NCBI RefSeq assembly: GCF_017751145.1
Contig: NZ_CP046640.1
Coordinates: forward strand, 2,088,137-2,152,136
Length of the DNA: 64,000 nt
Reading direction: 5' to 3'
Source: Iocasia fonsfrigidae
GTDB lineage: Bacteria; Bacillota; Halanaerobiia; Halanaerobiales; DTU029
Both the position numbers and the translations under genes were made by a program. Under the pieces are notes generated by a model. It ran no database searches and was not told the origin of the DNA. It worked only from the letters and a program-made list of their open reading frames with translations. Shown piece after piece: positions 28,127-37,581 of this stretch (the stretch's first letter is position 1; every line of letters starts with the position of its first letter).

Positions 28127-28291
28127 TTAATCATCATACGGCTCAAACATATCTTTGCCAACACCACACTCAGGACAGACCCAATCTTCAGGGAGGTCAT
28201 CAAAAGATGTGCCTGCTTCAATCCCATTATCCGGGTCCCCTTCTGCCGGGTCATAAATATACATACAGACTGTACATTGATATTTTTGCAT
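28127..28291 (-). CDS. rubredoxin
   Basis: A 54-residue gene. The four iron ligands form two CxxC pairs, Cys6/Cys9 ([10 protein letters not shown]) and Cys39/Cys42 ([10 protein letters not shown]), with the usual DxxxGDPDNGIxxGT and DLPEDWVCP segments. A one-iron electron carrier of anaerobes, often in oxygen and peroxide defence. The ATG at 28291 has an AAAGGAG site, and a hairpin terminator follows. It stands alone between ktrA and ktrB genes, with no obvious partner oxidoreductase. Confidence 0.95.
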   Translation of the reverse strand: MQKYQCTVCMYIYDPAEGDPDNGIEAGTSFDDLPEDWVCPECGVGKDMFEPYDD

Positions 28292-28418
28292 ATTATCATC
28301 TCCTTTCCTAGTTTTTATGTAATAATAACTTAACAGTAATTGTTACTGGTTTTTAGTATAACATATCAAACTGTTTTGTCAAGGAGTAAGCAAAGGAGTA
28401 ATAAAGGGTTAACCACCT

Positions 28419-29069
28419 TTATATAGAATTCTGTAACTCTTTCAGGTCATTATTACTGCCAAAGACAACCATAATATCACCTGAAGAAAAAGAAATATCA
28501 TTTCTCACACTTATATTTATTTCTCCTTTACGTTTAATAGCTACAAGATTAACATTATATTGAGACCCTATTTTCAATTCTGCTAGATTCTTACCGACCA
28601 TACTTGCTGTTACAGGGAGTTCAATAATACTATAATTAGGTGAAAACTCCAGATAGTCCATCACATTAGAAGAAATAAGATTATGGGCAATTCTTACTCC
28701 CATATCTCTTTCAGGATAAATAATCCGGTCTGCACCAACCTTACTCAATAGATTACCATGCAAATTATCCTGGGCCTTGACAATAACATAGGAAACCCCC
28801 AGTTCCTTTAACAATAGTGTAGTAAGTACATTGGCGTGAATATTATTACCAATACTTACTACTGCTAGATCAAAATTTCTTACACCAAGTGTTTTTAATA
28901 CTTCTTCATCTGTAGCATCTGCTTCAACAGCATGGGTAACTGTATTAGCCAATTCCTGTACTTTCTCCTTATTTTTATCAATTGCCAGAACATTATAACC
29001 TTTATCAACTAAGGTTTTAGCTACACTGGCACCGAAATTACCTAGTCCTATCACAATATACTGTTTCAT
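28419..29069 (-). CDS. KtrA/TrkA-type K+ uptake regulatory subunit (copy 2)
   Basis: 216 residues, the close paralogue of the 24613 gene. The RCK_N Rossmann motif VIGLGNFGASVAKTLVDKG and the C-terminal RCK_C segment (VGKNLAELKIGSQYNVNLVAI) are intact. It follows the truncated trkH gene after 25 bases, so it is probably expressed from the riboswitch promoter even though the first gene is broken. ATG with a GGGGAGG site. Confidence 0.9.
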   Translation of the reverse strand: MKQYIVIGLGNFGASVAKTLVDKGYNVLAIDKNKEKVQELANTVTHAVEADATDEEVLKTLGVRNFDLAVVSIGNNIHANVLTTLLLKELGVSYVIVKAQDNLHGNLLSKVGADRIIYPERDMGVRIAHNLISSNVMDYLEFSPNYSIIELPVTASMVGKNLAELKIGSQYNVNLVAIKRKGEINISVRNDISFSSGDIMVVFGSNNDLKELQNSI

Positions 29070-29094
29070 CTCAACAAATCCTCCCCAAACAACT

Positions 29095-29946
29095 TTAGCC
29101 AGTTATTTTTTTCTTAAAGTAATATTTACTGTCTTTGATTAACTTAGTAAAAGCGAAAATAATCACTAAAAATTCTAATCTCCCCAGCATCATGCCAAAT
29201 ATTTCTGTCCATAAGATTAACCCAGAAGCATCAGGACCAGTAATTCCTATCGAAAGACCAACTGTTCCCAGGGCTGATGCGAATTCAAATAAACTATCCC
29301 TGAGGCTGTAACCTGAAGCCAGAAAAATTAAAACACCAGATAGGTAAGTAAATAGATATAAAATAATATAGTTGGCAATCTCTCGTATATTTTTATCTTT
29401 GATATATAATTTATCTTCCCCACGCCAGACATAATCCTCATTGACTCTATTTTTAGGAAGAAAATGCTGTTTAATCTCCCAGTAAATCGATTTTAAAATG
29501 ATATATACTCTAAACTGTTTAATACCACCTGCTGTTGAGCCTGTTCCACCACCAATCAACATGAATATTATAACAAAGAAATTAGCAAAAATAGGCCAGA
29601 ATACAAAATCAATAGTGGAAAAACCAGTAGTTGATAAAGCAGATACCAGCTGAAAAACTGTATCACGAAAACTGGAACTAAGAGTTGTATAAAGACCATT
29701 TAAACCTATAAAAACTACTAAAGGAATCGATATAATTAATAAAAACCCCATTAATCTTATTTCACCATTACGAAAAAACGTTTTAAATTTGCCCTGTAAT
29801 AAGGCATAATGGGTAGCAAAGTTAATTGTTCCCAGAAACATTAGAATAATCGTTACCAGTTCAATAGGCACACTATTCCAATAACCTATACTGGCCTGAA
29901 CTGTTGAGAAACCGCCTGTAGAAATATCTGCATAACCAGAATCCCT
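29095..29946 (-). pseudogene. 5'-truncated TrkH-type K+ channel gene
   Basis: Only about 280 codons remain of a family that normally has about 440-480. The open reading runs back from 29095 to 29946, where a TGA (29947-29949) lies in frame. The surviving part keeps the second to fourth pore loops: ADISTGGFSTVQASIGYWNS, GGTGSTAGGIKQ and SALGTVGLSIG. The first membrane-pore module and the rest of the N-terminus are missing. The internal GTG at 29871 has no convincing ribosome site. It lies directly under the c-di-AMP riboswitch, so the gene was once the regulated first gene. A sequencing or assembly gap is possible. Confidence 0.7.
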
Positions 29947-30050
29947 TCAATTTCCTTAACATAAATAACCACTCCTACACCTGAAAGGTCAACACTAGAT
30001 TTGATACTTATTATTCCTAACCAAAAAATAAATTTACGCTTAAATACAAA

Positions 30051-30082
30051 AAAACCACTACAGATATAACTGAAGTGGTTTT
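30051..30082 (-). terminator. terminator of the c-di-AMP riboswitch
   Basis: Stem AAAACCACT (30051-30059) with AGTGGTTTT (30074-30082), followed on the minus strand by seven T. It lies between the aptamer and the truncated trkH, as expected of the expression platform of an OFF switch. Confidence 0.8.
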
Positions 30083-30117
30083 TATACTCTTTAAACTAAT
30101 AAATATGTATCTCAGTT

Positions 30118-30241
30118 ATCTGCCTTTTATTGTCGACGAGGTTAGCTGGCGGGCTAGGAGTAAAAGGTCTCCCTTCAAAAGAATTAGCCCCATAGATTGG
30201 GTCCCCCGTTTCCATAAAAATGGAATTAGACCAGGATAGTT
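30118..30241 (-). ncRNA. c-di-AMP (ydaO/yuaA-type) riboswitch
   Basis: On the minus strand the segment carries the conserved aptamer blocks in order: GAAACGGGGGACCCA, GGGGCTAATTC, GAAGGGAGACC, and AGCCCGCCAGCTAACCTCGT. The last block is the hallmark of ydaO-class RNAs. These bind cyclic di-AMP and usually turn genes off through a terminator, here at 30051-30082. The promoter is visible at 30261-30289. The genes behind it (truncated trkH, ktrA) are K+ uptake genes, a known target class. Identification is by eye; no model was run. Confidence 0.9.
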
Positions 30242-30260
30242 TATTCAATTGTTGATTATT

Positions 30261-30289
30261 ATTAAACCATAGATAAATATAAATGTCAA
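30261..30289 (-). promoter_or_regulatory. promoter of the riboswitch operon
   Basis: Minus-strand -35 TTGACA (30284-30289) and -10 TTTAAT (30261-30266) with a 17-base spacer, about 20 bases before the aptamer. Confidence 0.65.
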
Positions 30290-30311
30290 GATTTTTTATA
30301 GAAACCTCCGT

Positions 30312-30953
30312 TTAAACATTTTCTATAGCAACAGCCCTAACCGGTGAACCATCTGCTTTTATAGTCTTAAGAGGCATAACACTTAAAATGAAGTATTTGC
30401 TTTTTATTGAATCTAAATTACTTAGATTCTCGATAATTAAAGTCTCCTCTGCTAACAATATCTTATGGTTAGCAAATGTTTGAGAATTGATACTATCAAT
30501 TGAAATCGCATCAATTCCTATTCCCTTTAAATTAAATTGTTTAAGCCATCTGGCTGATTCTTCACTTAAATAAGGAAATTTTCCATAATATTTTTTATCA
30601 CCCCAGTATTTTGACCAGCCGGTTTTAATAATGACAAAATCGCTTTCTGTTAATTCTCTGTTATAAGCAGCTAAATAATCCACTTCAATTAAAGGTGTTT
30701 TTTGTTCTATATAGCTTATTATAGTGGCTTTCCCCATATACTTATCTACCGTAAATTCATCCAGAAATAAACCGCCTTCCAGCATATGTGCGGGGGCATC
30801 AACATGTGTTCCAGTATGTGAACTTATCTTTAACAGTGATTCCCTATATCCATCAGTTTTATATTTTTTCATTCTGTCTATCACTGCTTGTATACTACCT
30901 GGAAAAACTGGTATATCTTCATCAATAGTATGTGTTAAATCAGTAACCTTCAT
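30312..30953 (-). CDS. cyclase-family metal-dependent hydrolase (kynurenine formamidase-like)
   Basis: About 213 residues. The signature HTGTHVDAPAHML near residue 50 supplies the metal ligands, and DLTHTIDEDIPVFPG opens the domain as in the family PF04199. Members hydrolyse N-formylkynurenine, isatin or other small amides; no tryptophan genes are near, so the substrate is unknown. The ATG at 30953 is preferred over the GTG at 30962 because of the GGAGAGT ribosome site. Monocistronic. Confidence 0.85.
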   Translation of the reverse strand: MKVTDLTHTIDEDIPVFPGSIQAVIDRMKKYKTDGYRESLLKISSHTGTHVDAPAHMLEGGLFLDEFTVDKYMGKATIISYIEQKTPLIEVDYLAAYNRELTESDFVIIKTGWSKYWGDKKYYGKFPYLSEESARWLKQFNLKGIGIDAISIDSINSQTFANHKILLAEETLIIENLSNLDSIKSKYFILSVMPLKTIKADGSPVRAVAIENV

Positions 30954-31200
30954 TTTGCACACTCTCCTTTTTTATTTATTATTATCATTCTATAATTAAA
31001 ACAAATAATCCTGCATTAAAGCAATATGTATACAATAATAATTCCTCAATCCTTTCACTTATTTAATTTTGCTGTACTAGTTATTTTGTCCTATATTGTA
31101 GCTAATTAAAGGATTTATTGATCCTTTATCGAATATAATTTAGAGTAATTTTTAATAAGATTTATATTAAAAAATCAATTATTTATTAGGAGGTAATTTT

Positions 31201-31851
31201 ATGCAAGTTAGTAATTCAATTAAAAGCAGTAATGAATTAAGAGCAATTTCAAGAAATCAATTAAAAGGTCACTGGGGTACTGCTGTTTTATTATGTCTAG
31301 TTTTTATGATCCTAACTACTCTAGCAGGAACTGTACCAGCTATTGGAATGATTGTAAATCTATTAGTTAGTGGACCTTTACTTCTGGGGTATGTTAGCTG
31401 TTTTCTAAAACTTATCAGAAAGGAGCCTTTCCGTTTTGAAAACTTATTTGATGGTTTTTCAAATTTTAAATCAGCATTTCTAGCATATTTACTAATGACA
31501 ATATTTACAGTCCTCTGGACTCTCCTCTTTCTAATACCGGGAATTATCGCTATACTTAGGTATTCAATGACTTTTTATATACTACATGATTATCCTCATA
31601 TAGGGGCCTTAGAGGCAATTAGAACCAGTAAGAAAATGATGATAGGTTATAAGTGGAAATTATTCTGTCTGTTTTTGAGTTTTTTAGGATGGATTATACT
31701 GAGTATCTTGACCCTGGGTATAGGTTTTTTATGGCTGACGCCTTACATACAAACAGCTATTACTAATTTCTACCAGGAGTTAAAAAATACTCAAGCCAAT
31801 TTACTGGAATCAAAATCACAGGAAAAAGATACAGCAACAGTAAATACATAA
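31201..31851 (+). CDS. DUF975-family membrane protein
   Basis: 216 residues. The N-terminus (SNELRAISRNQLKGHWGTAV) and the four to five hydrophobic segments match the DUF975 family of Firmicute integral membrane proteins of unknown function. The tail is charged. AGGAGG before the ATG. Alone on the plus strand between minus-strand genes; the 238-base gap upstream holds only a short AAAGGAT/ATCCTTT hairpin near 31107-31128 of uncertain meaning. Confidence 0.75.
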   Translation: MQVSNSIKSSNELRAISRNQLKGHWGTAVLLCLVFMILTTLAGTVPAIGMIVNLLVSGPLLLGYVSCFLKLIRKEPFRFENLFDGFSNFKSAFLAYLLMTIFTVLWTLLFLIPGIIAILRYSMTFYILHDYPHIGALEAIRTSKKMMIGYKWKLFCLFLSFLGWIILSILTLGIGFLWLTPYIQTAITNFYQELKNTQANLLESKSQEKDTATVNT

Positions 31852-31915
31852 TAATCAGTTTAAATCATCCCTTAAATATTACTGTTTGAGTTTCCTAAAG
31901 TTTAAAAAAGAAATA

Positions 31916-32599
31916 TTAAGAACTAAAAATATCTCCCAGATTTTTTAAAACATCTGGATTTTCATATTTATTGGTAAGGTAATATTCAAGTTTATTTTTA
32001 AGAATAGAACTGTTTATTATGATATTTTTTCTCACAAAATAGTCCTGCAATAGTTTATTATCTTCTTCTGAAAGATGAAGACTATTAAAAAGACTACCCT
32101 CTGTTAGATTTTCCAGTGGATAGGGGATATCATTTTCTACAACTACAATAGTAGAGGCAGCAAAATCCCCTATCCGTTTATGTTCTTTTGTGAAAAATAT
32201 AGAGACAACTCCCACACCAAGCATATCCAGAAAAACCCTAAATAAGTTTCTAATTGCAGAGTGTTTCAAAGTTAAAGGCTGGCCATTATTCCTGATCGTT
32301 CGTAGTTTTAGTATTTTTTTACCTGGTGTTCTACCATTCATATTAAGTTCCATAAAAATATAATAAGCATAACTTATTACTGCATTAATTAAAATAGATA
32401 TAGCAATTATCCAGGCTAAATATTCATCCCAAAAGTCAGGGGCATAAATAACAATTAATACTATAGCTATAGCAAGGAGTATCAACAAGAAACCCTGAAT
32501 TGCCAGATCAATGACTGCTGCTGCAACACGGGAACCCAAATCAGCCAGTGTATATTCCACATCTATATTTTCTGGGGTTGTTAACTCTATTTTTTTCAT
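31916..32599 (-). CDS. RDD-family membrane protein
   Basis: About 227 residues. The RDD domain (LADLGSRVAAAVIDLAIQGF near residue 20, with Arg and Asp; NGRTPGKKILKLRTI later) has two or three membrane helices and is followed by a cytoplasmic tail. Role uncertain; RDD proteins often sit beside SpoIIM and MoxR-DUF58 genes, as here. The ATG at 32599 is preferred over the TTG at 32602. Divergent from the SpoIIM-like gene with a shared 126-base control region. Confidence 0.8.
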   Translation of the reverse strand: MKKIELTTPENIDVEYTLADLGSRVAAAVIDLAIQGFLLILLAIAIVLIVIYAPDFWDEYLAWIIAISILINAVISYAYYIFMELNMNGRTPGKKILKLRTIRNNGQPLTLKHSAIRNLFRVFLDMLGVGVVSIFFTKEHKRIGDFAASTIVVVENDIPYPLENLTEGSLFNSLHLSEEDNKLLQDYFVRKNIIINSSILKNKLEYYLTNKYENPDVLKNLGDIFSS

Positions 32600-32725
32600 C
32601 AATCATCACTCCATCTTCTTGTTTTTTTAATATAAACCAACTATATAGTTGTGTGTTCTTTTTATATGCCAACACAAAGTAAAAAAATTCTACTGTCATA
32701 AAGAATAATTAAATGAGGTGAAAAA

Positions 32726-33676
32726 ATGCAGGAAAGCAAATTCATTAAAAAATATTCAGCCACTTGGGAAAAATTAGAATCCCTCTCTTCAATTATTAAT
32801 AAAAAAGGTGTGAAATCTTTATCATCTAAACAAGTAAAGGATTTTCTAAATATATTTAAACAGTGCAGTCACCATCTGGCTTATACCAGAACCCATTACC
32901 CTAATAGTAATATTGTAAGTTATTTAAATAATTTAGTCAGCAAAGGACACAGCCATGTTTATACCGTAAAAAAATCTTCTTTCCGTAATTTCAAAAACTA
33001 TATCTTTTCTGGATTTCCTGAACTGCTAAAAAAAAATAGGATATACCTATTGGGTTCTTTGGGTTTTTTTACACTAGGAATAATAATCAGCTTTTTGTTT
33101 GTGCTGTATAAACCAGAACAGGCCTATCTATTCCTTCCTGGAGACCTGGTAGAATCTATCAAGGCAAATAAATTAGGTGGTGGTGAATGGAACTATCCAC
33201 TGATGTCCAGCTATATTATGATTAATAATATTACTGTTGCCCTAAGGGCCTTTGTTTTAGGGATAACCCTTGGACTGGGAACTATCTATGTCCTGTTTTT
33301 TAATGGAACAATGCTGGGAGCACTGACTGCCCTTGTATATCTATATGCTGATCCTATAAAATACTGGTCCCTTATCCTGCCTCACGGTATAATCGAACTT
33401 TCTGCTATCTTTATTTCAGGGGCAGCCGGGTTGATTATTGCTAAAAGTATACTACTACCGGGAAAATACTCACGAAAACATGCCCTTATAGCTGCCAGCA
33501 AACAAGCGGTGTCCTTAGTTATTGGTGTAGTTTTTATGTTAATAATTGCTGGTATAATAGAAGGGTTCTTTACCCCACTTGATATTAGTAATCATTTGAA
33601 ATTGTTATTTGCCGCTATAACTGCAATTATTTTAAGCATCTACTGCTCAATCCCTTATTTTAATAAACAGGACTAA
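32726..33676 (+). CDS. SpoIIM (stage II sporulation protein M) family membrane protein
   Basis: 316 residues. A cytoplasmic N-terminal ~100 residues is followed by several membrane spans with segments such as NNITVALRAFVLGITLGLGT and LPHGIIELSAIFISGAAGL. The HGxxE motif in LPHGIIELS is the family hallmark. The group is widespread beyond sporulation, usually with RDD and MoxR genes. A GAGGTG site precedes the ATG. It points toward the minus-strand DUF58 gene, and its stop (33674-33676) directly abuts the other stop with no spacer. Confidence 0.85.
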   Translation: MQESKFIKKYSATWEKLESLSSIINKKGVKSLSSKQVKDFLNIFKQCSHHLAYTRTHYPNSNIVSYLNNLVSKGHSHVYTVKKSSFRNFKNYIFSGFPELLKKNRIYLLGSLGFFTLGIIISFLFVLYKPEQAYLFLPGDLVESIKANKLGGGEWNYPLMSSYIMINNITVALRAFVLGITLGLGTIYVLFFNGTMLGALTALVYLYADPIKYWSLILPHGIIELSAIFISGAAGLIIAKSILLPGKYSRKHALIAASKQAVSLVIGVVFMLIIAGIIEGFFTPLDISNHLKLLFAAITAIILSIYCSIPYFNKQD

Positions 33677-34990
33677 TTATAAAGACATTTTATTTTTAAC
33701 TTCTATATATTTATTTATTGTGGTGTACTCCAGTTTTTCAGCAGGACATTCAAGACAAAAAATGCCTTTACGATTTAATAATTTAATTATCCGTTTTCTC
33801 TCATTAAGGAGTTCCAGAGCAACACCCTTAGTAAACAAATCTTCAAGGTTCCCTATGTTTTGATTGGCCACCAATTCTCTGCTTTCATTCTTAATCAGGA
33901 TAATAATCAGCAGATTGTTTTTAGAAACAAGGGGTAATAACTGAAGGATATTTTCTGCTTCACTTTCAGTTTCAAAGTCAGTAAAGAGGAAAATAATACT
34001 TCGGTGGCGCTCCTTTTTTTTGAAATAACAAAATGCTTCTTGATAATTAGAGGTATAATTAGTGTAATCTATATGATATAGTGTTTCCATGATCTTCTTT
34101 CTATGTTCAACACCCTTTCCAGGCATAACAATACTGTCTATTCCAGTATTAAAAAGGAGTACAGCAGATTGATCCCCACTCTGATTTATCACATCTGATA
34201 AAACCAAAGCTGTATTTACTACCAGATCCAGCTTGCGATGTCCACGCACAGTATAACTCATAGGTCTCCCGATATCGATAAACATATAGACATGCTGGTT
34301 CTTCTCAGGTTCATATTGATTTAAAATCGGCTTATTGGCCCGCCCTGTTGCCTTCCAGTTAATCTTTTTATAGTCATCACCAGTAACATATTCACGTAAA
34401 CTTTCAAAGGAGCTACCATTGCCACACATCCTCAGACTTCTCCAGCCCTGTTTTAATAGACGGTTATTTGCCATTTTTAAACTATATTTATGTAAATTCT
34501 TCATATTAGGATAGACCTTATATTCGCGGTTAAGCTTAAGCTGGAATACCTTTGTACAGAGATTTAGACGACCTTTATATTTAAGATGAAGGTTTTTAAA
34601 TGTAAAGGCTCCCCTTTTAGTCGGGACTACCTGATAATTAAATTTCTTTTTTTCACCTGGACTAATCATACCAGTCATTAGATAGTCTTCCACTTGAAAA
34701 TGGAATTCAGGAACCTCATCCTTTAACTCAAGGGATAGTTTATAAGGACTTTTATTATAAAGCTGAAAACTGATCACTTCCTCTTCAAATAAAGACAGTT
34801 TTTCTTTCCCACAGCGTTCCACGGCAAGACAAGATACCCCTGGTGATATATAATAATCGATTATTAGCAATATAATACATAATACATTGTATATTAAAAA
34901 AACAGTAAAAGAATTATTAATAAAAACTGCAGCAATAAGTAATATTAGTCCAATTAATAATAAATAAACAAAACGTCTACTAATACCCAA
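33677..34990 (-). CDS. DUF58 (vWA-like) protein
   Basis: 437 residues: two N-terminal hydrophobic segments, a beta-rich part, then the DUF58 core with SLREYVTGDDYKKINWKATGR and a vWA-like region (HVYMFIDIGRPM). The usual MIDAS DxSxS is degenerate here (DIGRPM). DUF58 proteins act with MoxR ATPases as chaperone-like assemblies. The start is TTG (34990) with a GGGAGGG site. Last gene of the five-gene operon that begins at 38545; convergent with the SpoIIM-like gene. Confidence 0.85.
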   Translation of the reverse strand: MGISRRFVYLLLIGLILLIAAVFINNSFTVFLIYNVLCIILLIIDYYISPGVSCLAVERCGKEKLSLFEEEVISFQLYNKSPYKLSLELKDEVPEFHFQVEDYLMTGMISPGEKKKFNYQVVPTKRGAFTFKNLHLKYKGRLNLCTKVFQLKLNREYKVYPNMKNLHKYSLKMANNRLLKQGWRSLRMCGNGSSFESLREYVTGDDYKKINWKATGRANKPILNQYEPEKNQHVYMFIDIGRPMSYTVRGHRKLDLVVNTALVLSDVINQSGDQSAVLLFNTGIDSIVMPGKGVEHRKKIMETLYHIDYTNYTSNYQEAFCYFKKKERHRSIIFLFTDFETESEAENILQLLPLVSKNNLLIIILIKNESRELVANQNIGNLEDLFTKGVALELLNERKRIIKLLNRKGIFCLECPAEKLEYTTINKYIEVKNKMSL

Positions 34991-35007
34991 AACTATCCCT
35001 CCCTTCT

Positions 35008-35973
35008 TTATCTGGGTACTTCTATTTTAGAAAGTATCTCAGCTAAAACCTGCTCCGGTTTAACTCCTTCAAGGCTCAGTTCAGGTTTTAAAATAATTCT
35101 GTGCCTAAGAGTTGGGATAGTCATTTTTTTGATATCATCTGGAATAACAAAACTTCTTCCCTGATAAGCAGCACATGCTTTCGAAGACTGCAGTAAGGCA
35201 ATTCCTCCTCTAGGAGAACTGCCGATTTCAATTGCATGATTCCGCCTTGTTTGTGTTACTATCTTGACCATATAGGCCCTTAAATCTTCATCTACTTCCA
35301 CCTTTTGCACCTCTTCTCTGGATTCTTTAATATCCTCAGGTGAACAAACAGCCCTTACATGGCATTTATCTAAGTCAACACTTGAAAAACCCTGGTGATG
35401 GCGTTTTAACATCTCATTTTCAGCCTTAAGAGAGGGATAGTCCACAATAACTTTCAGCAGAAAACGGTCTATTAATGCCTCTGGCAAGGGATATGTTCCT
35501 TCATATTCCAGAGGATTCTGGGTAGCAATCATCATATAAGGTGAAGGTAATTGATGTGTATCTCCATCAATTGTAACAGTATTCTCTTCCATCGCTTCCA
35601 GTAAACCAGCCTGAGTCTTAGGAGGAGTACGGTTGATTTCATCAGCCAGCAAAAGATTGGTAAAAACAGGCCCTTTTTTCAAATCAAAACCCCTTGACTG
35701 TAAATTAAATATTTTTGTCCCTGTTATATCTGCTGGCATCAGATCAGGTGTAAATTGAATCTTCTTAAAATCTATTGCTAAAGCCCTGGCAAGGGCTCTA
35801 ACTAATAAGGTTTTAGCCAGACCAGGAACCCCTTCTAACAACAGATGTCCCCCACTTAGCAAGGTTATTAATGAAAGATCCAGGAGCTCTTCCTGTTCTA
35901 CAATCACTTTCTTTAATTCTATCTTTATCTTTTCTACCAGATTATTTACTCTGTTTTTTTCAATATTTTCCAA
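35008..35973 (-). CDS. MoxR-family AAA ATPase
   Basis: 321 residues with Walker A EGVPGLAKTLLVRA, Walker B LLADEINRTPPKTQ and MEENTVTIDG, the signature of the MoxR group. It works as an ATP-driven chaperone with the vWA/DUF58 partner encoded next. It overlaps the DUF4350 gene by 28 bases and precedes DUF58 by 17. The start is TTG with a GAGAGGA site. Confidence 0.93.
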   Translation of the reverse strand: MENIEKNRVNNLVEKIKIELKKVIVEQEELLDLSLITLLSGGHLLLEGVPGLAKTLLVRALARALAIDFKKIQFTPDLMPADITGTKIFNLQSRGFDLKKGPVFTNLLLADEINRTPPKTQAGLLEAMEENTVTIDGDTHQLPSPYMMIATQNPLEYEGTYPLPEALIDRFLLKVIVDYPSLKAENEMLKRHHQGFSSVDLDKCHVRAVCSPEDIKESREEVQKVEVDEDLRAYMVKIVTQTRRNHAIEIGSSPRGGIALLQSSKACAAYQGRSFVIPDDIKKMTIPTLRHRIILKPELSLEGVKPEQVLAEILSKIEVPR

Positions 35974-36950
35974 TATTCCTCTCTCCTTTTTCGGGATATT
36001 TCCTTTAATTTTTCTATGGTATTTACAATTTGAACAACTTCTTTTTCTTTTAATTTAACTGGTGGTTGATGCATAAAATTATAGACCTGTTTAGCTTCAT
36101 TAAGGTGTGGCAGCCCCTCTTTTTGCCAATACTCCAACCACTTATCAACTGAACAACTGGTCTCTTGTAAAAAATCATTATAATAATTTTCCAGCATCAA
36201 ATCCCAGCAGTCAGCTTGTTTATATAAAGAAGCAGCAGAATAAAGGAATTCGTTTTCGGTTCTTTCTGTTTCTTCATAGAGGGGCAGCGGCTTACCAAAG
36301 CGTTTACCTTTATAGTAAGAAAAAGCAGCCAGAATGATAAATATCTGATATAAGCAATATTTTATTTCCATAGGGATAAAACCCCAGATGGTCAGCTGTC
36401 TATCAGTAACAAATAAATGTCTTTCATTGAAATATAATTTATTATAACGATAACTATTTATCTCTGTAAAAAGCTGATAAGCATTATCCGTTCCCCGGCT
36501 TAATCTGTCATTTGTTATGGAATTTGCATCCGCCAGGATTATAAGACCAGCCTCTTCTTTGACAATCTTTATATCACTGTTAATCTCTTTGCTTTGGTCA
36601 TAAAAATCATAATAAATATTACCAGGGGTTAGATAAAGTAGAATACCGCCCTTGCTTACCCATTCTTTAACTTCACTATGATCAGGATTAAAATTCCCAA
36701 AATAATCATCCGCCACGATCTGTATATTATTTTGCCCAGCCGAATTTATAGGTTGCAATGTTCTCTCAACAGGATAATCTAATTCTTTTAATAGCTGATA
36801 AAATACACTACAACCATATTCTGACCTGTTTAATACTGAATAATTAGGCAAGTTATTTTTAATCCTACTTGAAATATAAAAACTGGCATAGAGGAAGACT
36901 GGTACTAGAATAAAAAAGCAAATTAATTCTTTATTTATTCTTCTTTTCAT
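35946..36950 (-). CDS. DUF4350-containing membrane protein
   Basis: 334 residues: an N-terminal membrane helix (about 11-26), a periplasmic or extracytoplasmic middle part with the DUF4350 pattern (SEYGCSVFYQLLKEL; GGILLYLTPG), a second helix (about 205-222) and a polar tail. Found with DUF4129, MoxR and DUF58 in many genomes. Its function is unknown. It overlaps DUF4129 upstream by 20 bases and MoxR downstream by 28. Confidence 0.75.
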   Translation of the reverse strand: MKRRINKELICFFILVPVFLYASFYISSRIKNNLPNYSVLNRSEYGCSVFYQLLKELDYPVERTLQPINSAGQNNIQIVADDYFGNFNPDHSEVKEWVSKGGILLYLTPGNIYYDFYDQSKEINSDIKIVKEEAGLIILADANSITNDRLSRGTDNAYQLFTEINSYRYNKLYFNERHLFVTDRQLTIWGFIPMEIKYCLYQIFIILAAFSYYKGKRFGKPLPLYEETERTENEFLYSAASLYKQADCWDLMLENYYNDFLQETSCSVDKWLEYWQKEGLPHLNEAKQVYNFMHQPPVKLKEKEVVQIVNTIEKLKEISRKRREEYWKILKKTE

Positions 36951-37581
36951 AATCTATTACCTCATTCCACACTAGATTAAAATCATCAAGCCAGTTTTCA
37001 TATGTTTCCTGAGGACATTCCTGATGACCATACCAACTTAAATTAAATAAAATAACTAAATCTTGAAAAATTAAAACTTCAGCAAAATTGTTTTCCTGCA
37101 GTAAGTGACAGATTTCATAATTGGTTTTACTCTCTTCTAGATACAGTACTCTCTTCTCATGCATTAACAATAACAGACTAATAAAATTATACCTAATAGC
37201 TTGTCTAAAATCACCCTGTTCCTGAAAACCTGCAGCCCTATTTCTTAAACTTTTCGGAGTGGTATTTTCATCAATTTTTTCTCCCAAAATCTCTTTAACC
37301 TTTCTCGCTCTTTCAAAACCCTTATTTATAATTACTAATACTAAAATTATTATCCCCATAATAAGCAGGATTCCTATTATAATAAAAAATGTTGACAGCT
37401 TTTCTGGTATTGAAGGAGATATATCCCAGTTAACATTTTCTAGTTTTTTAAATATCCAGTAGGCAATTTTCTCCTTGAGTTTATTAATGAAATCACTTAA
37501 ATGCTTATTCAAATGTCTGTACTCATTACGGCTTAATATCTTACTTATAACATTATCAAATTCATGTTTGGAGGGAATCAC
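36931..37581 (-). CDS. DUF4129-containing membrane protein
   Basis: 216 residues. One membrane segment (about 65-90, LSTFFIIIGILLIMGIIILV), with the C-terminal DUF4129 helix bundle (GDFRQAIRYNFISLLLLMHE... WLDDFNLVWNEVID). Often an accessory of MoxR systems. The start is GTG at 37581 with AAAGGA. It overlaps both flanking genes by 20 bases, so translation is linked along the operon. Confidence 0.75.
   Translation of the reverse strand: MIPSKHEFDNVISKILSRNEYRHLNKHLSDFINKLKEKIAYWIFKKLENVNWDISPSIPEKLSTFFIIIGILLIMGIIILVLVIINKGFERARKVKEILGEKIDENTTPKSLRNRAAGFQEQGDFRQAIRYNFISLLLLMHEKRVLYLEESKTNYEICHLLQENNFAEVLIFQDLVILFNLSWYGHQECPQETYENWLDDFNLVWNEVIDYEKKNK

Noticed and set aside
28105-28299. Minus-strand 64-codon ORF
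   Set aside because: It overlaps the rubredoxin gene in another frame; rubredoxin (28127-28291) has all four Cys and a good ribosome site.
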